NCBI GenBank assembly: GCA_028279515.1
Contig: JANQNQ010000014.1
Span: 1-64,000 of the forward strand
Source: Flavobacteriaceae bacterium
Lineage (GTDB): Bacteria > Bacteroidota > Bacteroidia > Flavobacteriales > Flavobacteriaceae
DNA: 64,000 nt
Direction: 5' to 3'
Position 1 is the first letter of the stretch; every line of letters starts with the position of its first letter. Under the pieces are notes generated by a model, which had not been told where the DNA came from, searched no databases, and was given only the letters and a program-made list of their open reading frames with translations. The position numbers and the translations under genes are program-made. Positions 43,320 to 53,333 of this stretch are shown in pieces.

Positions 43320-45047
43320 ATGGCGGGGAAGAAATTTAAACTTTGTATTACAATGGCGGGTGCCGTTTCGGCGGGTGCCTACACAGCGGGTGTTATTGAC
43401 TATTTGTTAGAAACACTGCATATCTGGGAAGAAGCCAAGAAGAAGAATATTGACATCGGAAAAGGGAACCCTGGATATGACGAGTCCATCCCCATGCATG
43501 AAGTTGAGATCGATGTGCTCAGTGGTGCTTCGGCGGGAGGTATTACCGGTACTTTGACCCTGCTCAATCTTCTGGATGAACACTACCAACATGCCAATCA
43601 TCGAAACCCTGAAGGTAACAACAACCGTTTTTATAAAAGTTGGGTGCAAATGGCTGACAATGGAAAAGGGAGCACACTAAAAAAAATGCTTCGACTTAAT
43701 GATATCGAGGCTTTATCAAAAAATGAAAAGCCCGAATCCCTGCTAAATACTGAAGCCATTGAGGAAATTGCCGACAATGCGCTCAAAACCAATACGCACT
43801 TACATCGTCCGAAATACGTTTCAGACAGTTTGGATCTTATCTTGACCATCAGCAATCTGAGAGGCATTAACTTTAATATCAAGTTTGATGGCAATGCCGA
43901 ACGTGGTACCGTTATCACCAGCCACGGAGGATTTTTCCGCTATAAAACTTCTAACGAAAAATTTGAAAGAGGCATGCCTAAACAAAAGGATGCTTTGTAT
44001 CATGTGTTAGATCTTAAAGAGGAAAAAGATGTAGATGATTTGAAGAATGCTACCTTGAGTACGGCGGCCTTCCCGATCGGGCTCAAATCAAGAGAACTGC
44101 ATATTTTACAAGAATACCTGAAACGCTATCCAAAATACTTGTTTGAAGGCAGACAGGGCATTGAACCTATTTTAAAGGAAGGTGAAACCATATATAAGTT
44201 CAACTCGATCGATGGTGGACTCATCAACAACGAACCCTACGGAATTGCCCTGAAAGTACTCGAAGAGAAAAACCCAAGCATCAAGCAAGACAACAACTAT
44301 GCGGTGATCATGGTAGACCCCTTCCCAAATCAAGACAACTCGACCGAAGAGGTAAATGACAAAAGAGATATGCTCTCCATCGCTAAAGGGATGTTCAAAG
44401 CCTTGCGAAATCAAGTGATGTTTAATCAAGACGGTATCTTAGATGCCCTGTCTCTAGAAGATCGTACCAAATTCTTGATCGCTCCGAAAAGAAAAGTGAA
44501 GACCGCAGACGGTCTTAAACGCGTGGATCATGCATTGGCCTCCTCACCTTTGAGCGGATTTGCTGGCTTTTTGCACCGTTCGTTTAGAGAACACGATTTT
44601 CAGTTGGGACGACTTAATTGCCAATCATTCTTACGGTACTATTTCGCGGTAAAGGCCGAAGATGTAAAAAACCGTTTTGGGGCCACACCGTCTCAAGAAT
44701 CCTTTGATCGTTTTCATTTCACAGCAGTGCAAGGAGATTCGACCGCACCAAAGTTCTTTCCGATCATTCCAGACCTTCGTTTAAAGAATGCCTTTGAGCA
44801 TACAATGAACGAAGAATTTGGTCCTGATGCGCTCATCCAGTATCCTGAATACCCAAAATTCTCGGTGTCTTCCTTCGAAAAAAAATACAAGAAAGCTTTG
44901 AAAAAGCGACTGCGTACGGTTGTCAAGCATTTAAGTGGAAGTGGTTTCCTTACGTTCGCGTATCGTACCTTTTTTCAAGGGAAAGCCTATCGTCTCATTG
45001 TAGATACGATCAAAGATGAATTGAAGGAAGCTGGGCTTACTAAATAA
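43320..45047 (+). CDS. Patatin-like phospholipase
   Basis: 575 residues. The N-terminus has ITMAGAVSAGAYTAGV (oxyanion-hole loop), then VLSGASAGGITGTLTLLN, the G-x-S-x-G nucleophile elbow, and later NSIDGGLINNEPYG with the catalytic Asp. This Ser-Asp dyad hydrolyses phospholipid acyl esters. The C-terminal half (about 400-575) is extra compared with minimal patatins; it contains a PLSGFAGFLHRSFREHDFQL patch seen in larger bacterial forms and a basic tail. Co-transcribed with the amidase; convergent with DUF2797, 13 bp away. Confidence 0.9.
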   Translation: MAGKKFKLCITMAGAVSAGAYTAGVIDYLLETLHIWEEAKKKNIDIGKGNPGYDESIPMHEVEIDVLSGASAGGITGTLTLLNLLDEHYQHANHRNPEGNNNRFYKSWVQMADNGKGSTLKKMLRLNDIEALSKNEKPESLLNTEAIEEIADNALKTNTHLHRPKYVSDSLDLILTISNLRGINFNIKFDGNAERGTVITSHGGFFRYKTSNEKFERGMPKQKDALYHVLDLKEEKDVDDLKNATLSTAAFPIGLKSRELHILQEYLKRYPKYLFEGRQGIEPILKEGETIYKFNSIDGGLINNEPYGIALKVLEEKNPSIKQDNNYAVIMVDPFPNQDNSTEEVNDKRDMLSIAKGMFKALRNQVMFNQDGILDALSLEDRTKFLIAPKRKVKTADGLKRVDHALASSPLSGFAGFLHRSFREHDFQLGRLNCQSFLRYYFAVKAEDVKNRFGATPSQESFDRFHFTAVQGDSTAPKFFPIIPDLRLKNAFEHTMNEEFGPDALIQYPEYPKFSVSSFEKKYKKALKKRLRTVVKHLSGSGFLTFAYRTFFQGKAYRLIVDTIKDELKEAGLTK

Positions 45048-45060
45048 TTATAGGAAAAGT

Positions 45061-45852
45061 TTACGCTACCGAGATATTGACCACGTATCCTTCGCTTCCG
45101 CGCACGTTAAAAACGGTATTGTCTTCAAAGATCAGGTACTGCCCTTTGATGCCCTTTAGAGTTCCTGTATAAGTCGGAGTTTTATCCAAGTTTAAGCTCG
45201 TCACTTTTTGTGGATATTGAAGCACTGGAAATTCTAAATGTGTTTCGCTATTGCTCTCAATAAAGTATTCGCTCACCTCATCTGGAATATACTGTCGTAA
45301 GTTGTCTCTCATGGCTACCAGGTCTTCGTCTTCGACTTGATTGGTCAACATTTTACGCCAATTGGTTTTGTCTGAAATATGGTCTTTCAATGCAACTTCG
45401 GTTATTCCTGCCATGTAGCGATTTGGCACTTGGACAATCTCAATTGCCTCATGAGCACCTTGATCGATCCAACGGGTTGGCACTTGATTTTTACGCGTCA
45501 CTCCCACTTTTACGTTGCTAGAATTGGCTAAATACACGATATGGGGTTGCAATTGCACTTTCTTTTCATATTCGAGGTCACGATCTTCCTGATCTAAATG
45601 TGCTTTGCTCAGCTCTGGACGCATGATCCAATCTGCAGCCTGCGGAATTTCGAAAAAACAGCTTTTACAAAAACCTTGACGATATATAGGTCTGTCTCGG
45701 TGACAGTTAAGGCATTCGAAACGTTCGAACGAAATGGTGATGGTCTTGTCCAACAACTGATTCATGTTGATGAAATCTCCACCCATATCAAGATAGTATT
45801 GGATCGGAGAACCTGATTCGGTCTGCATTTTTATAAGAACACCTTGAAACAT
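45061..45852 (-). CDS. DUF2797 protein
   Basis: 263 residues from ATG 45852; the longer frame to 45918 would overlap the GH3 gene, so I reject it. The protein has a zinc ribbon (FECLNCHRD...GFCKSCFFEI), the DUF2797 core YLANSSNVKVGVTRKNQVP and RWIDQGAHEAIEI, which resembles a GIY-YIG-like fold, and a C-terminal beta part. Function unknown, possibly nucleic acid-linked through the ribbon. Divergent from the GH3 gene with 46 bp between the starts. Confidence 0.85.
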   Translation of the reverse strand: MFQGVLIKMQTESGSPIQYYLDMGGDFINMNQLLDKTITISFERFECLNCHRDRPIYRQGFCKSCFFEIPQAADWIMRPELSKAHLDQEDRDLEYEKKVQLQPHIVYLANSSNVKVGVTRKNQVPTRWIDQGAHEAIEIVQVPNRYMAGITEVALKDHISDKTNWRKMLTNQVEDEDLVAMRDNLRQYIPDEVSEYFIESNSETHLEFPVLQYPQKVTSLNLDKTPTYTGTLKGIKGQYLIFEDNTVFNVRGSEGYVVNISVA

Positions 45853-45898
45853 CAATACAATTTTTGCTATTTTTATTCCGAGTAAAGATAACAGAAAA

Positions 45899-47413
45899 AT
45901 GCCAATACCGTTATTCAATTCTATTGTTTCTTGGTTGCTGAAAAAGCGCTATCATCAGATAGAACTTTTCCTGAAATACCCGAACGAGGTACAGGAAGAG
46001 TTGTTGCATCAACTCATCAACACAGCCCAAGGAACTGAGATTGGAAAGCGATACGGTTTCAGTGATATCAAGAACTACAACGACTTCTCACAACAGATTC
46101 CTGTGGTCACCTACGAAGATATCGAAGGCATGATCGAACGTACTCGTCAAGGCGAGCAAAATGTCTTTTGGCCTTCACCAATCAAGTGGTTTGCGAAGTC
46201 CAGTGGCACCACAAATGCAAAGAGCAAATTCATTCCGGTTAGTGAGGAATCATTGAACGATTGTCATTTTAAAGCTGGAAAAGATATGCTCTCTCTGTAC
46301 TTTAATAACAATGAAGATTCAAAATTATTTACGGGGAAGAGTCTCAGGCTTGGTGGAAGCAAAGAACTTTACGAGGACAATAACACTTACTTTGGAGATC
46401 TCTCTGCCATCATCATTGATAATTTGCCGTTTTGGGCCGAATTGAGCAGCACACCGAGCAACAAAGTTTCGCTGATGGGTGAATGGGAAACCAAAATGAA
46501 GGCCATTGTCAATGAGACGATCAATGAGAATGTAACGAGTTTGGCAGGTGTGCCTTCTTGGATGCTCGTACTTCTTAACAAAGTGTTGGACGAAACTGGC
46601 AAGGATCACTTGTTAGAGATTTGGCAGAATCTAGAAGTATATTTCCATGGCGGCGTGAGTTTTGACCCGTATCGCGAGCAATACAAAAAACTACTGCCCA
46701 AAGACTCCTTTAAATACTATGAGATCTATAATGCTTCGGAAGGGTTCTTCGGAATTCAGGACCGTAACGACTCTGACGAGCTTTTGTTAATGCTTGACTA
46801 CGGAATCTTTTATGAGTTCATTCCGATGGACACTTACAACACACCTTCTCAAAAAGTGATTCCGCTTTCAGAGGTCGAAGTCAATAAAAATTATGCAGTA
46901 ATCATTACGACCAATGCCGGGCTCTGGCGCTACAAGATCGGAGACACGGTTCGATTTACGTCGGTAGACCCCTATCGCATCAAAGTCTCCGGACGTACCA
47001 AACACCATATCAATGTATTTGGTGAAGAGTTGATTATTGAAAACACAGAGCAAGCACTTAAAAAAGCTTGTTTGGCGACCAATGCTGAAGTAATTGATTA
47101 TACAGCCGCCCCAGTTTTCATGACTGGAAAAGAAAAAGGGGCGCACGAATGGATCGTGGAGTTTAACAAAGCACCCCGAAGCATTGATGAATTTGTCGCT
47201 TCTTTAGACAATGAGCTGAAATCATTGAATTCTGACTACGAGGCCAAACGTTATAACAATATGACTTTGAACCCGCCCAAGATTCACATGGCTAGAAAGA
47301 ACCTTTTTTACGATTGGTTAAAGATGAAGGACAAATTGGGCGGACAACACAAAGTCCCTCGACTTTCTAACACAAGAGATTACCTCGAAGAACTTCTGAA
47401 TTTGAACCGTTAA
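45899..47413 (+). CDS. GH3 auxin-responsive-promoter-family protein
   Basis: 504 residues. GH3-type adenylate-forming fold: an N-terminal region ending FAKSSGTTNAKSKFIPVS (the phosphate loop), a mid-motif YNASEGFFGIQ and the later LWRYKIGDTVRFTSVDPYRI with IKVSGRTKHHINVFGEEL. In plants such enzymes couple jasmonate or auxin to amino acids through acyl-AMP; bacterial members activate an unknown carboxylate. The three ATP-binding motifs look intact. Shares a short divergent region with DUF2797. Confidence 0.9.
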   Translation: MPIPLFNSIVSWLLKKRYHQIELFLKYPNEVQEELLHQLINTAQGTEIGKRYGFSDIKNYNDFSQQIPVVTYEDIEGMIERTRQGEQNVFWPSPIKWFAKSSGTTNAKSKFIPVSEESLNDCHFKAGKDMLSLYFNNNEDSKLFTGKSLRLGGSKELYEDNNTYFGDLSAIIIDNLPFWAELSSTPSNKVSLMGEWETKMKAIVNETINENVTSLAGVPSWMLVLLNKVLDETGKDHLLEIWQNLEVYFHGGVSFDPYREQYKKLLPKDSFKYYEIYNASEGFFGIQDRNDSDELLLMLDYGIFYEFIPMDTYNTPSQKVIPLSEVEVNKNYAVIITTNAGLWRYKIGDTVRFTSVDPYRIKVSGRTKHHINVFGEELIIENTEQALKKACLATNAEVIDYTAAPVFMTGKEKGAHEWIVEFNKAPRSIDEFVASLDNELKSLNSDYEAKRYNNMTLNPPKIHMARKNLFYDWLKMKDKLGGQHKVPRLSNTRDYLEELLNLNR

Positions 47414-47663
47414 TTCTTTACGGTTTATATAAGGCTCTTTATTAAGAATTATCTTAATTAGCACTACCGAACATTCGACAATTAATCTGGCCTTCACGCG
47501 TTTACCTATAAAGAACCTTGTCTTTTGCACATGGACGTATATATTTTGACAGCACTTTACGACCTATTGTAATCTATATCACCTTAAAAGGTTAGTGATG
47601 TGCAGTTCGTCGATAATAACCCGCCGTTAAACAAAAAGCTGAGGACTTTAATTACCAGCAGAT

Positions 47664-47671
47664 TACATTTG
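47664..47671 (+). promoter_or_regulatory. Candidate -7 box of OmpA gene
   Basis: TACATTTG matches the Bacteroidota -7 consensus, 34 bp before ATG 47706. The -33 box is weak. The rest of the 292-bp gap (47414-47705) shows no ORF; a TAATTCTT/AAGAATTA inverted repeat follows the GH3 stop. Confidence 0.5.
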
Positions 47672-47705
47672 CATCAATTAATCATTAACACACACTACTA
47701 CACAA

Positions 47706-49352
47706 ATGAACAAGCTTGTAGCTATTGCTCTGCTCCTAGCAATTTTTTCAGTATCACCTAACTTAAGTGCCCAAGGACCGGCACAGAATGACGACCTAGA
47801 CGTAGCCCTTAACGAAACATCCGCCTTCATAATCAACAACTCATTCTCAGAGAAAGATGTTATTAGAGAACTAGATCCCAATGGATTTAAATACAATGTT
47901 CGAAACTTAGACATCAACACGAAATACTCTGAGCATTCTACTTCTTTTTTTAACGACCGTTTGATCTTCGTATCATCTAAGAAGATCGGCGCCATGTTCG
48001 TGAAGAAAGACAAAAAAACAAATGAAGGATACCAAGACTTGTATTGCGCCGAGATCGACTTTAATGGTGACGCAAAAAAGACGGCATCATTTTCTAGGAT
48101 CTTAAATACATTAGACAATCACGAAGGAGACGCTGCCTTTAACAACAACCAATCTGTGGTTTACTTCTCTAGAAGTGTTATGGATGGCACCGAAGAGCGT
48201 CTTAAGATCTTTAGAGCCGAACTTAAAGAATACAAATGGGTAAACATCGAAATGCTTCCTGTCAATGTAGAAGGATTTGCATTTGAGAACCCTGCGTTAT
48301 CAACAGATGCTAAGACTTTGTACTTCGCTTCTAACATGCCAGGTACTTTTGGAGGTTACGACATCTTTAGCGTAAGCATCAACGATGACGGAACTTACGG
48401 AAAGCCAAAAAATCTTGGAAAAAACATCAACACCATCAAAGACGAGAATTTCCCATATATGTTAGAAGGAGACACTGCCTTGTATTTTTCTTCTAACGGA
48501 CACTATGCCATGGGAGGTCTTGACATCTTCGAAAGTAAGATTACTGACGGAGCCTTCAACTTCCCTGTAAATATGGGAAGCTCTATTAATAGTGTGGCTG
48601 ATGACTTTGCCTTTATGATGGACCAGAACAACACTGGATTCTTCACTTCTAACAGAGATGGTGGTGAAGGTGGTAATGACATTTACCATTTCACAAGAAG
48701 ACGCGTTGAGCAAAAATTAGCCTTGACCGTTGTAGAAAAAGAAAGCCAGATCTTCTTGCCAAACGCTGAAATTGAAGTTCTTGATGCCTACGGAAGATTG
48801 GTTGACAAAATAAATGTCGGTGAAGATGCCATGGCAACATTGGATATCACTCCGTACAACACCTATACATTAAAGGTGACCAAAGATGGTTACGAAGACC
48901 TTGAAGCTTATTTCGAATCTGATCGTGGAGATCAATTCACTTTTGAAACGAGATTGGAGCTTTCACAGGCTGCACCAGAAATCGTAGAGAAAGATGATAA
49001 GTTGATGATCGTTATCGAAAACATCTACTTTGATTTCGACAAGTGGAATATTAAAGAGGAATCTACCCTTTCGCTTAACAAGATCGTTAGCGTGATGGAA
49101 GAAAATCCTGAAATGAATATTGAAATCAATGCCCACACTGATGCAAGAGGAAGCGACCGATACAACATGGTACTTTCTGAGAAGAGAGCTGCTTCAGCCT
49201 TGAAGTACTTGAAGTCAAAGGGAATCGATTCTAGCCGTTTGATCTCTCACGGGTTCGGAGAAACGCAACCTATTGAGAAGTGCGGAACCAAATGTTCTGA
49301 AGATCAGCACCAAACTAACCGTCGTGTTGAGTTTGTGATCCTAGATATGTAA
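47706..49352 (+). CDS. OmpA/PD40 outer-membrane lipid-anchored-type protein
   Basis: 548 residues with a signal peptide (MNKLVAIALLLAIFSVSPNLSAQ). The middle part has PD40/WD40-like blades (KTLYFASNMPGTFGGYDIF; YFSSNGHYAMGGLDIFES; FFTSNRDGGEGGNDIYHF), then a CarboxypepD-like beta domain (about 340-420) and a C-terminal OmpA domain (FDFDKWNIKEEST; NIEINAHTDARGSDRYNMVL; TNRRVEFVIL) that binds peptidoglycan. This order is like the T9SS component PorE, but the N-terminal TPRs are lacking. It may link outer membrane to cell wall. Confidence 0.88.
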   Translation: MNKLVAIALLLAIFSVSPNLSAQGPAQNDDLDVALNETSAFIINNSFSEKDVIRELDPNGFKYNVRNLDINTKYSEHSTSFFNDRLIFVSSKKIGAMFVKKDKKTNEGYQDLYCAEIDFNGDAKKTASFSRILNTLDNHEGDAAFNNNQSVVYFSRSVMDGTEERLKIFRAELKEYKWVNIEMLPVNVEGFAFENPALSTDAKTLYFASNMPGTFGGYDIFSVSINDDGTYGKPKNLGKNINTIKDENFPYMLEGDTALYFSSNGHYAMGGLDIFESKITDGAFNFPVNMGSSINSVADDFAFMMDQNNTGFFTSNRDGGEGGNDIYHFTRRRVEQKLALTVVEKESQIFLPNAEIEVLDAYGRLVDKINVGEDAMATLDITPYNTYTLKVTKDGYEDLEAYFESDRGDQFTFETRLELSQAAPEIVEKDDKLMIVIENIYFDFDKWNIKEESTLSLNKIVSVMEENPEMNIEINAHTDARGSDRYNMVLSEKRAASALKYLKSKGIDSSRLISHGFGETQPIEKCGTKCSEDQHQTNRRVEFVILDM

Positions 49353-49385
49353 TGAATAGATAAATAAGCATACCTTCCAAAACTG

Positions 49386-49420
49386 AAAAAGCCATTCAAC
49401 GTACGTTGAATGGCTTTTTT
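49386..49420. terminator. Bidirectional terminator between OmpA gene and clpX
   Basis: AAAAAGCCATTCAACGT pairs perfectly with ACGTTGAATGGCTTTTT, with T-runs on both strands. It lies between two convergent genes and can end both transcripts. Confidence 0.9.
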
Positions 49421-49442
49421 CTTTTATGGTAATCAGCTCTTA

Positions 49443-50675
49443 TTAAGACACCGCTTTTAGCTTCTTAATGGCTGCTTTGGTCAACTTCGTTTCGGCATAC
49501 GCCTTAGTTACTTTCAAGTCTGCATTATCAGTTCCTGGCATCTCAAACATCGCATCGGTTAAGATTGCTTCGCAAAGTGAGCGCAAACCACGTGCTCCCA
49601 ACTTGTACTCTACCGCTTTCTCTACAATATAGTCCAATGCTCCTTCAGTAATACTGAATTCGATGCTGTCCATTTGGAACAGCTTTACATATTGCTTGAT
49701 GATTGCATTCTTTGGTTCGGTTAGGATAGCGCGAAGTGTTTTCTCATCCAACGGATTCATATGCGTAAGCACTGGCAAACGACCAATGATCTCAGGAATC
49801 AAACCAAACTCTTTCAGATCTTTTGGAATAATGTATTGCAACAAGTTTTCGTTGTCAATAACAGCATCATCCTTAGAGGCGCTGTAACCAATTGCTTGCA
49901 TGTTCAACCGTTTGGTAATCACGCGCTCAATGCCATCAAAGGCTCCACCTGCTACGAACAAGATGTTTTCGGTATTCACTTCGATAAACTTCTGATCAGG
50001 GTGCTTTCTTCCTCCTTTAGGCGGAACATTGACGACAGTCCCTTCTAACAATTTAAGTAGGGCCTGCTGAACACCTTCACCAGAAACATCTCTCGTAATA
50101 GATGGGTTATCACTTTTACGAGCAATCTTATCGATCTCATCGATGAAAACGATTCCTCTTTCAGCTTTTTCAAGATTGTAGTCTGCTGCTTGTAACAGAC
50201 GTGTAAGAATACTTTCGACATCCTCACCCACATATCCAGCTTCAGTAAGTACAGTGGCATCAACAATCGCCAACGGAACATTCAGCATTCGGGCGATGGT
50301 CTTTGCCATTAAGGTCTTACCAGTTCCTGTTTGCCCCACCATGATGATATTGCTCTTTTGGATTTCAATATCGTCATTGCTTGGTGGTTGCAACAAACGC
50401 TTGTAGTGATTATAGACCGCAACCGACATTACTTTTTTGGTAGCCTCTTGTCCGATGATAAACTCATCCAAGAACGACTTGATCTCTACTGGCTTCTTGA
50501 GCACTAATTCAGATGAGAGCTCATTTCCTTGCGCCTGTTTTGATTCCTCTAAAACGATACCATGTGCTTGTTCGATACATCGGTCACAAATGTGTGCATC
50601 CAAACCAGCGATCAACAGATTGGTCTCTGGCTTTTTTCTACCGCAAAAGGAACATTCTAATTCTTCTTTCGACAT
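49443..50675 (-). CDS. clpX: ATP-dependent protease ATPase subunit ClpX
   Basis: 410 residues. The N-terminal zinc finger has CSFCGRK and ICDRCIEQ. The AAA+ module has Walker A GQTGTGKT, pore loop GYVGED, and Walker [10 protein letters not shown]. It unfolds tagged proteins and feeds them to ClpP. Last gene of the tig-clpP-clpX run on the minus strand; 48 bp after clpP. The bidirectional terminator at 49386 follows. All key residues present. Confidence 0.97.
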   Translation of the reverse strand: MSKEELECSFCGRKKPETNLLIAGLDAHICDRCIEQAHGIVLEESKQAQGNELSSELVLKKPVEIKSFLDEFIIGQEATKKVMSVAVYNHYKRLLQPPSNDDIEIQKSNIIMVGQTGTGKTLMAKTIARMLNVPLAIVDATVLTEAGYVGEDVESILTRLLQAADYNLEKAERGIVFIDEIDKIARKSDNPSITRDVSGEGVQQALLKLLEGTVVNVPPKGGRKHPDQKFIEVNTENILFVAGGAFDGIERVITKRLNMQAIGYSASKDDAVIDNENLLQYIIPKDLKEFGLIPEIIGRLPVLTHMNPLDEKTLRAILTEPKNAIIKQYVKLFQMDSIEFSITEGALDYIVEKAVEYKLGARGLRSLCEAILTDAMFEMPGTDNADLKVTKAYAETKLTKAAIKKLKAVS

Positions 50676-50723
50676 GTGATCTATTTATTTATTCTTTCTT
50701 TTCTTAAGCAAGTTGATAGCGTA

Positions 50724-51398
50724 TCAGTCTCTGGTAAGAATCTCATCGATCATTCCATATTCTTTGGCTTGATCGGCTTTCATCCAGTAATCACGGTCAC
50801 TATCGGCATATACTTTGTCGTACGTTTGCCCAGAATGTTTCGAAATGATCTGATATAATTCTTCTTTTAGTATCAAAATCTCTCTGGCTGTGATCTCAAT
50901 ATCAGATGCCTGTCCTTGAGCACCGCCCAATGGCTGGTGGATCATCACTCTTGAGTGTGTCAATCCAGAACGCTTTCCTTTTTCACCAGCACAGAGCAAT
51001 ACTGCTCCCATAGATGCGGCCATACCCGTACAGATAGTAGCAACATCCGGTTTGATGAACTGCATAGTGTCATAGATACCTAAACCGGCATATACGCTTC
51101 CACCAGGAGAATTGATATATATTTGAATGTCCTTAGAAGCGTCTACACTTGCCAAGAACAACAACTGTGCTTGAATGATGTTGGCTACATGGTCATTGAT
51201 CCCTGTGCCTAAAAAGATAATGCGGTCCATCAAAAGACGTGAGAAAACATCAAAGATCGCCACATTCATTTGACGTTCTTCAACAATGTTCGGAGTCATT
51301 CCGACGGGGTACATACTGCTAATGATCTTGTCATAATATGTACTGCTTATCCCTTGATCTTTAATTGCAAATTCTTTGAATTCTTTTCCGTAATTCAT
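50724..51398 (-). CDS. clpP: ATP-dependent Clp protease proteolytic subunit
   Basis: 224 residues from ATG 51398 (earlier Met at 51449 adds a short unlikely extension). The serine protease shows [36 protein letters not shown] with the catalytic Ser, and [12 protein letters not shown] with the catalytic His. It assembles into two seven-membered rings and degrades substrates unfolded by ClpX. Lies between tig and clpX, the standard bacterial order. Confidence 0.96.
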   Translation of the reverse strand: MNYGKEFKEFAIKDQGISSTYYDKIISSMYPVGMTPNIVEERQMNVAIFDVFSRLLMDRIIFLGTGINDHVANIIQAQLLFLASVDASKDIQIYINSPGGSVYAGLGIYDTMQFIKPDVATICTGMAASMGAVLLCAGEKGKRSGLTHSRVMIHQPLGGAQGQASDIEITAREILILKEELYQIISKHSGQTYDKVYADSDRDYWMKADQAKEYGMIDEILTRD

Positions 51399-51492
51399 AG
51401 TGTTTTTAAAAATAGGTCTTTGTATAGAATAAAAAGGCGTTGTACCCATGGTAACAACGCCTAAATATACTCATTTTATTTGTTTATCGGGC

Positions 51493-52806
51493 TTACCCAT
51501 AGACTTCTTTAACAAAGTCGTCGTACGTCACTTTCTTAACTTTCAAGTTGGCATTTTCTTTATAGAAATCCAATAATTTCTGACTCATCAACTGCTCAGA
51601 AAGTCTTTTTACTTCTTCTTGATTTGAAAGTACTCTGGCTGCGATATCATCCAACTCTTTCTCTTCTGGATTCAATTGACCGAACTGCGCCATTTGTCCT
51701 TTGATCATTTCTTTGGCATGTGCCTTAAGATCTTCGAAGGTAACTTGAAGGCTGTTGTCATTGATCAACTTTCCTTCGATCAACTGATAGCGAAGTCCTT
51801 TTTCTGACTTCGAATACTCTTCGCTAGCCTGATCGTCTGTTAATGGCTCTTCACCAACAGTTTTGATCCACTTTTTCAAGAATTCAGCTGGTAATTCGAA
51901 CTTGGTGTTTTCAACCAAATACTCAGTTACATCGTTCAATAACTTTTGATCTGACTGTACAGCAAACTGCTTTTCAGAATCTACTTTGATTCTATCTTTT
52001 AATTCGGTAACACTCTTTACGTTATCTTTTCCGAATAATTTATCAAAAAGCTCTTGATCCAAATCGGCTGCCTCTCTTCTGTTAACCTCATCGATTGTAA
52101 AGGTCACGTCGACTTCAAGTCCTTCTTCTTCTACTTTCAAGAAATTCTTCAAATCGTTATCATCGTTAAACAACCCTTTTGTTTTCAGTGCAAGAGCGTC
52201 TCCTACTTTTGATCCTACGAACTTATTTAGGTTTCGCTTCCCTTTGATCTTGTCTAAAGTTAAGGTCACCTTGTTTTCGATTTCTTTTTCCGCGTTAGCG
52301 AAAATACCAACAACCTCATCACCTTCTTCTACTTCATCTTTGCTCACGAGCTTACCGTACTGCTTGGCGATGTGTTCTACTTGATTGTTGACCATCTTGT
52401 CATCGATGGTGATGTTATAATGTGTAATGGCCTTTTTGCCTTTAAGCTTTACCTCAAATTCAGGAGCCAATCCTAGTTCGAATTCGAAAGAAAAATCATC
52501 AGCGTCCCAGTCAAAGTTATCTTGTGGCTTCGGAAGCGGGTTACCAAGAACATCTAACTTCTCTTCTACCAAGTACTTGTTTAAAGCATCTTGTAGCAGT
52601 TTGTTTACTTCATCAACCAATACTGCTTGACCGTATTGCTTTTTGACCAATCCCATTGGCACGTGCCCTTTTCTAAATCCAGGGATATTGGCACTCTTCC
52701 TGTAATTGGCAAGAATTTCGTTTACTTTATCGCTATAGTCTGCCTTAGCGATATCAACTCTTACAATTGCATTTAATTCATCAATATTTTCTCTCGTGAT
52801 GTTCAT
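51493..52806 (-). CDS. tig: Trigger factor chaperone
   Basis: 437 residues. The ribosome-binding domain has the signature loop PGFRKGHVPMGLVKKQYG (GFR-x-G-x-x-P), the middle FKBP-like domain is divergent and lacks clear prolyl isomerase residues, and the long helical C-terminal arms follow. It binds nascent chains at the ribosome exit. First gene of the tig-clpP-clpX run; clpP follows 94 bp later. An inverted repeat lies just upstream (52836-52870). Confidence 0.93.
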   Translation of the reverse strand: MNITRENIDELNAIVRVDIAKADYSDKVNEILANYRKSANIPGFRKGHVPMGLVKKQYGQAVLVDEVNKLLQDALNKYLVEEKLDVLGNPLPKPQDNFDWDADDFSFEFELGLAPEFEVKLKGKKAITHYNITIDDKMVNNQVEHIAKQYGKLVSKDEVEEGDEVVGIFANAEKEIENKVTLTLDKIKGKRNLNKFVGSKVGDALALKTKGLFNDDNDLKNFLKVEEEGLEVDVTFTIDEVNRREAADLDQELFDKLFGKDNVKSVTELKDRIKVDSEKQFAVQSDQKLLNDVTEYLVENTKFELPAEFLKKWIKTVGEEPLTDDQASEEYSKSEKGLRYQLIEGKLINDNSLQVTFEDLKAHAKEMIKGQMAQFGQLNPEEKELDDIAARVLSNQEEVKRLSEQLMSQKLLDFYKENANLKVKKVTYDDFVKEVYG

Positions 52807-52835
52807 GAAATCAACCTTTTAATATCATATAAAAA

Positions 52836-52870
52836 TTGGCTTGCAAAAATATAACATTTCTACAAGCCAA
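52836..52870 (-). promoter_or_regulatory. Inverted repeat with promoter-like loop before tig
   Basis: TTGGCTTG pairs with CAAGCCAA (8 bp) around 19 nt that contain a minus-strand TATATTTTTG box. A TTG 18 bp upstream of it could be a -33 element. In the minus direction the right arm is followed by TTTTT, so it may instead end the upstream holin-like gene. It lies 29 bp before the start of tig. Confidence 0.45.
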
Positions 52871-52898
52871 CCAAGTTTTTAACTCCCTGAATTTCAAG

Positions 52899-53246
52899 CT
52901 ACTTTTTATCTCCTTTTAAAAGCGAAAAAAGCAAAGACTGAAGAATCGAGAGCAGAATACTGAACAGGATTGCGGACCATATGCTTGATACTGCAAAACC
53001 ATCGATCAACTTATCGGCCAACAAGATCATTAACGCATTGATAACGATCAAAAACAAGCCGAATGTTACAATGGTCACAGGCAGGGTCAAAACGACCAAA
53101 ATCGGTTTTACGATAAAGTTGAGAAGCCCTAGGACAACTGCCACGATGATTGCCGTCACATATCCATCAACAGACACTCCTGATAAAAACTTTGACAAAA
53201 CTACTACTGCTAGTGCAGTAAGCAGCCATCTTAAAATCAATTTCAT
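52899..53246 (-). CDS. Phage-holin-4-2-family small membrane protein
   Basis: 115 residues from ATG 53246; the longer frame to 53270 only adds polar residues. Four hydrophobic segments with NFIVKPILVVLTLPVTIVTF and LMILLADKLIDGFAVSSIWS. It matches the PF04020-type 'phage holin' family, which in most bacteria is a chromosomal inner-membrane protein not linked to lysis. No phage gene nearby. Alone, between tig and the SGNH lipoprotein gene. Confidence 0.85.
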   Translation of the reverse strand: MKLILRWLLTALAVVVLSKFLSGVSVDGYVTAIIVAVVLGLLNFIVKPILVVLTLPVTIVTFGLFLIVINALMILLADKLIDGFAVSSIWSAILFSILLSILQSLLFSLLKGDKK

Positions 53247-53280
53247 TTTAATTGGTTTAAGGTTGAACAACTAAATGTAC

Positions 53281-53312
53281 AAAAAAAGCGCCACGAAATC
53301 GTGACGCTTTCT
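53281..53312 (-). terminator. Intrinsic terminator after SGNH lipoprotein gene
   Basis: On the minus strand AAAGCGTCACGA pairs with TCGTGGCGCTTT (one G-T) followed by a T-run. It lies 22 bp after the stop of the gene ending at 53334. Confidence 0.85.
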
Positions 53313-53333
53313 TACTATATAGATATTGATATG

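Noticed and set aside
52899-53246. Prophage holin
   Set aside because: The family name is historical; no phage genes lie nearby.
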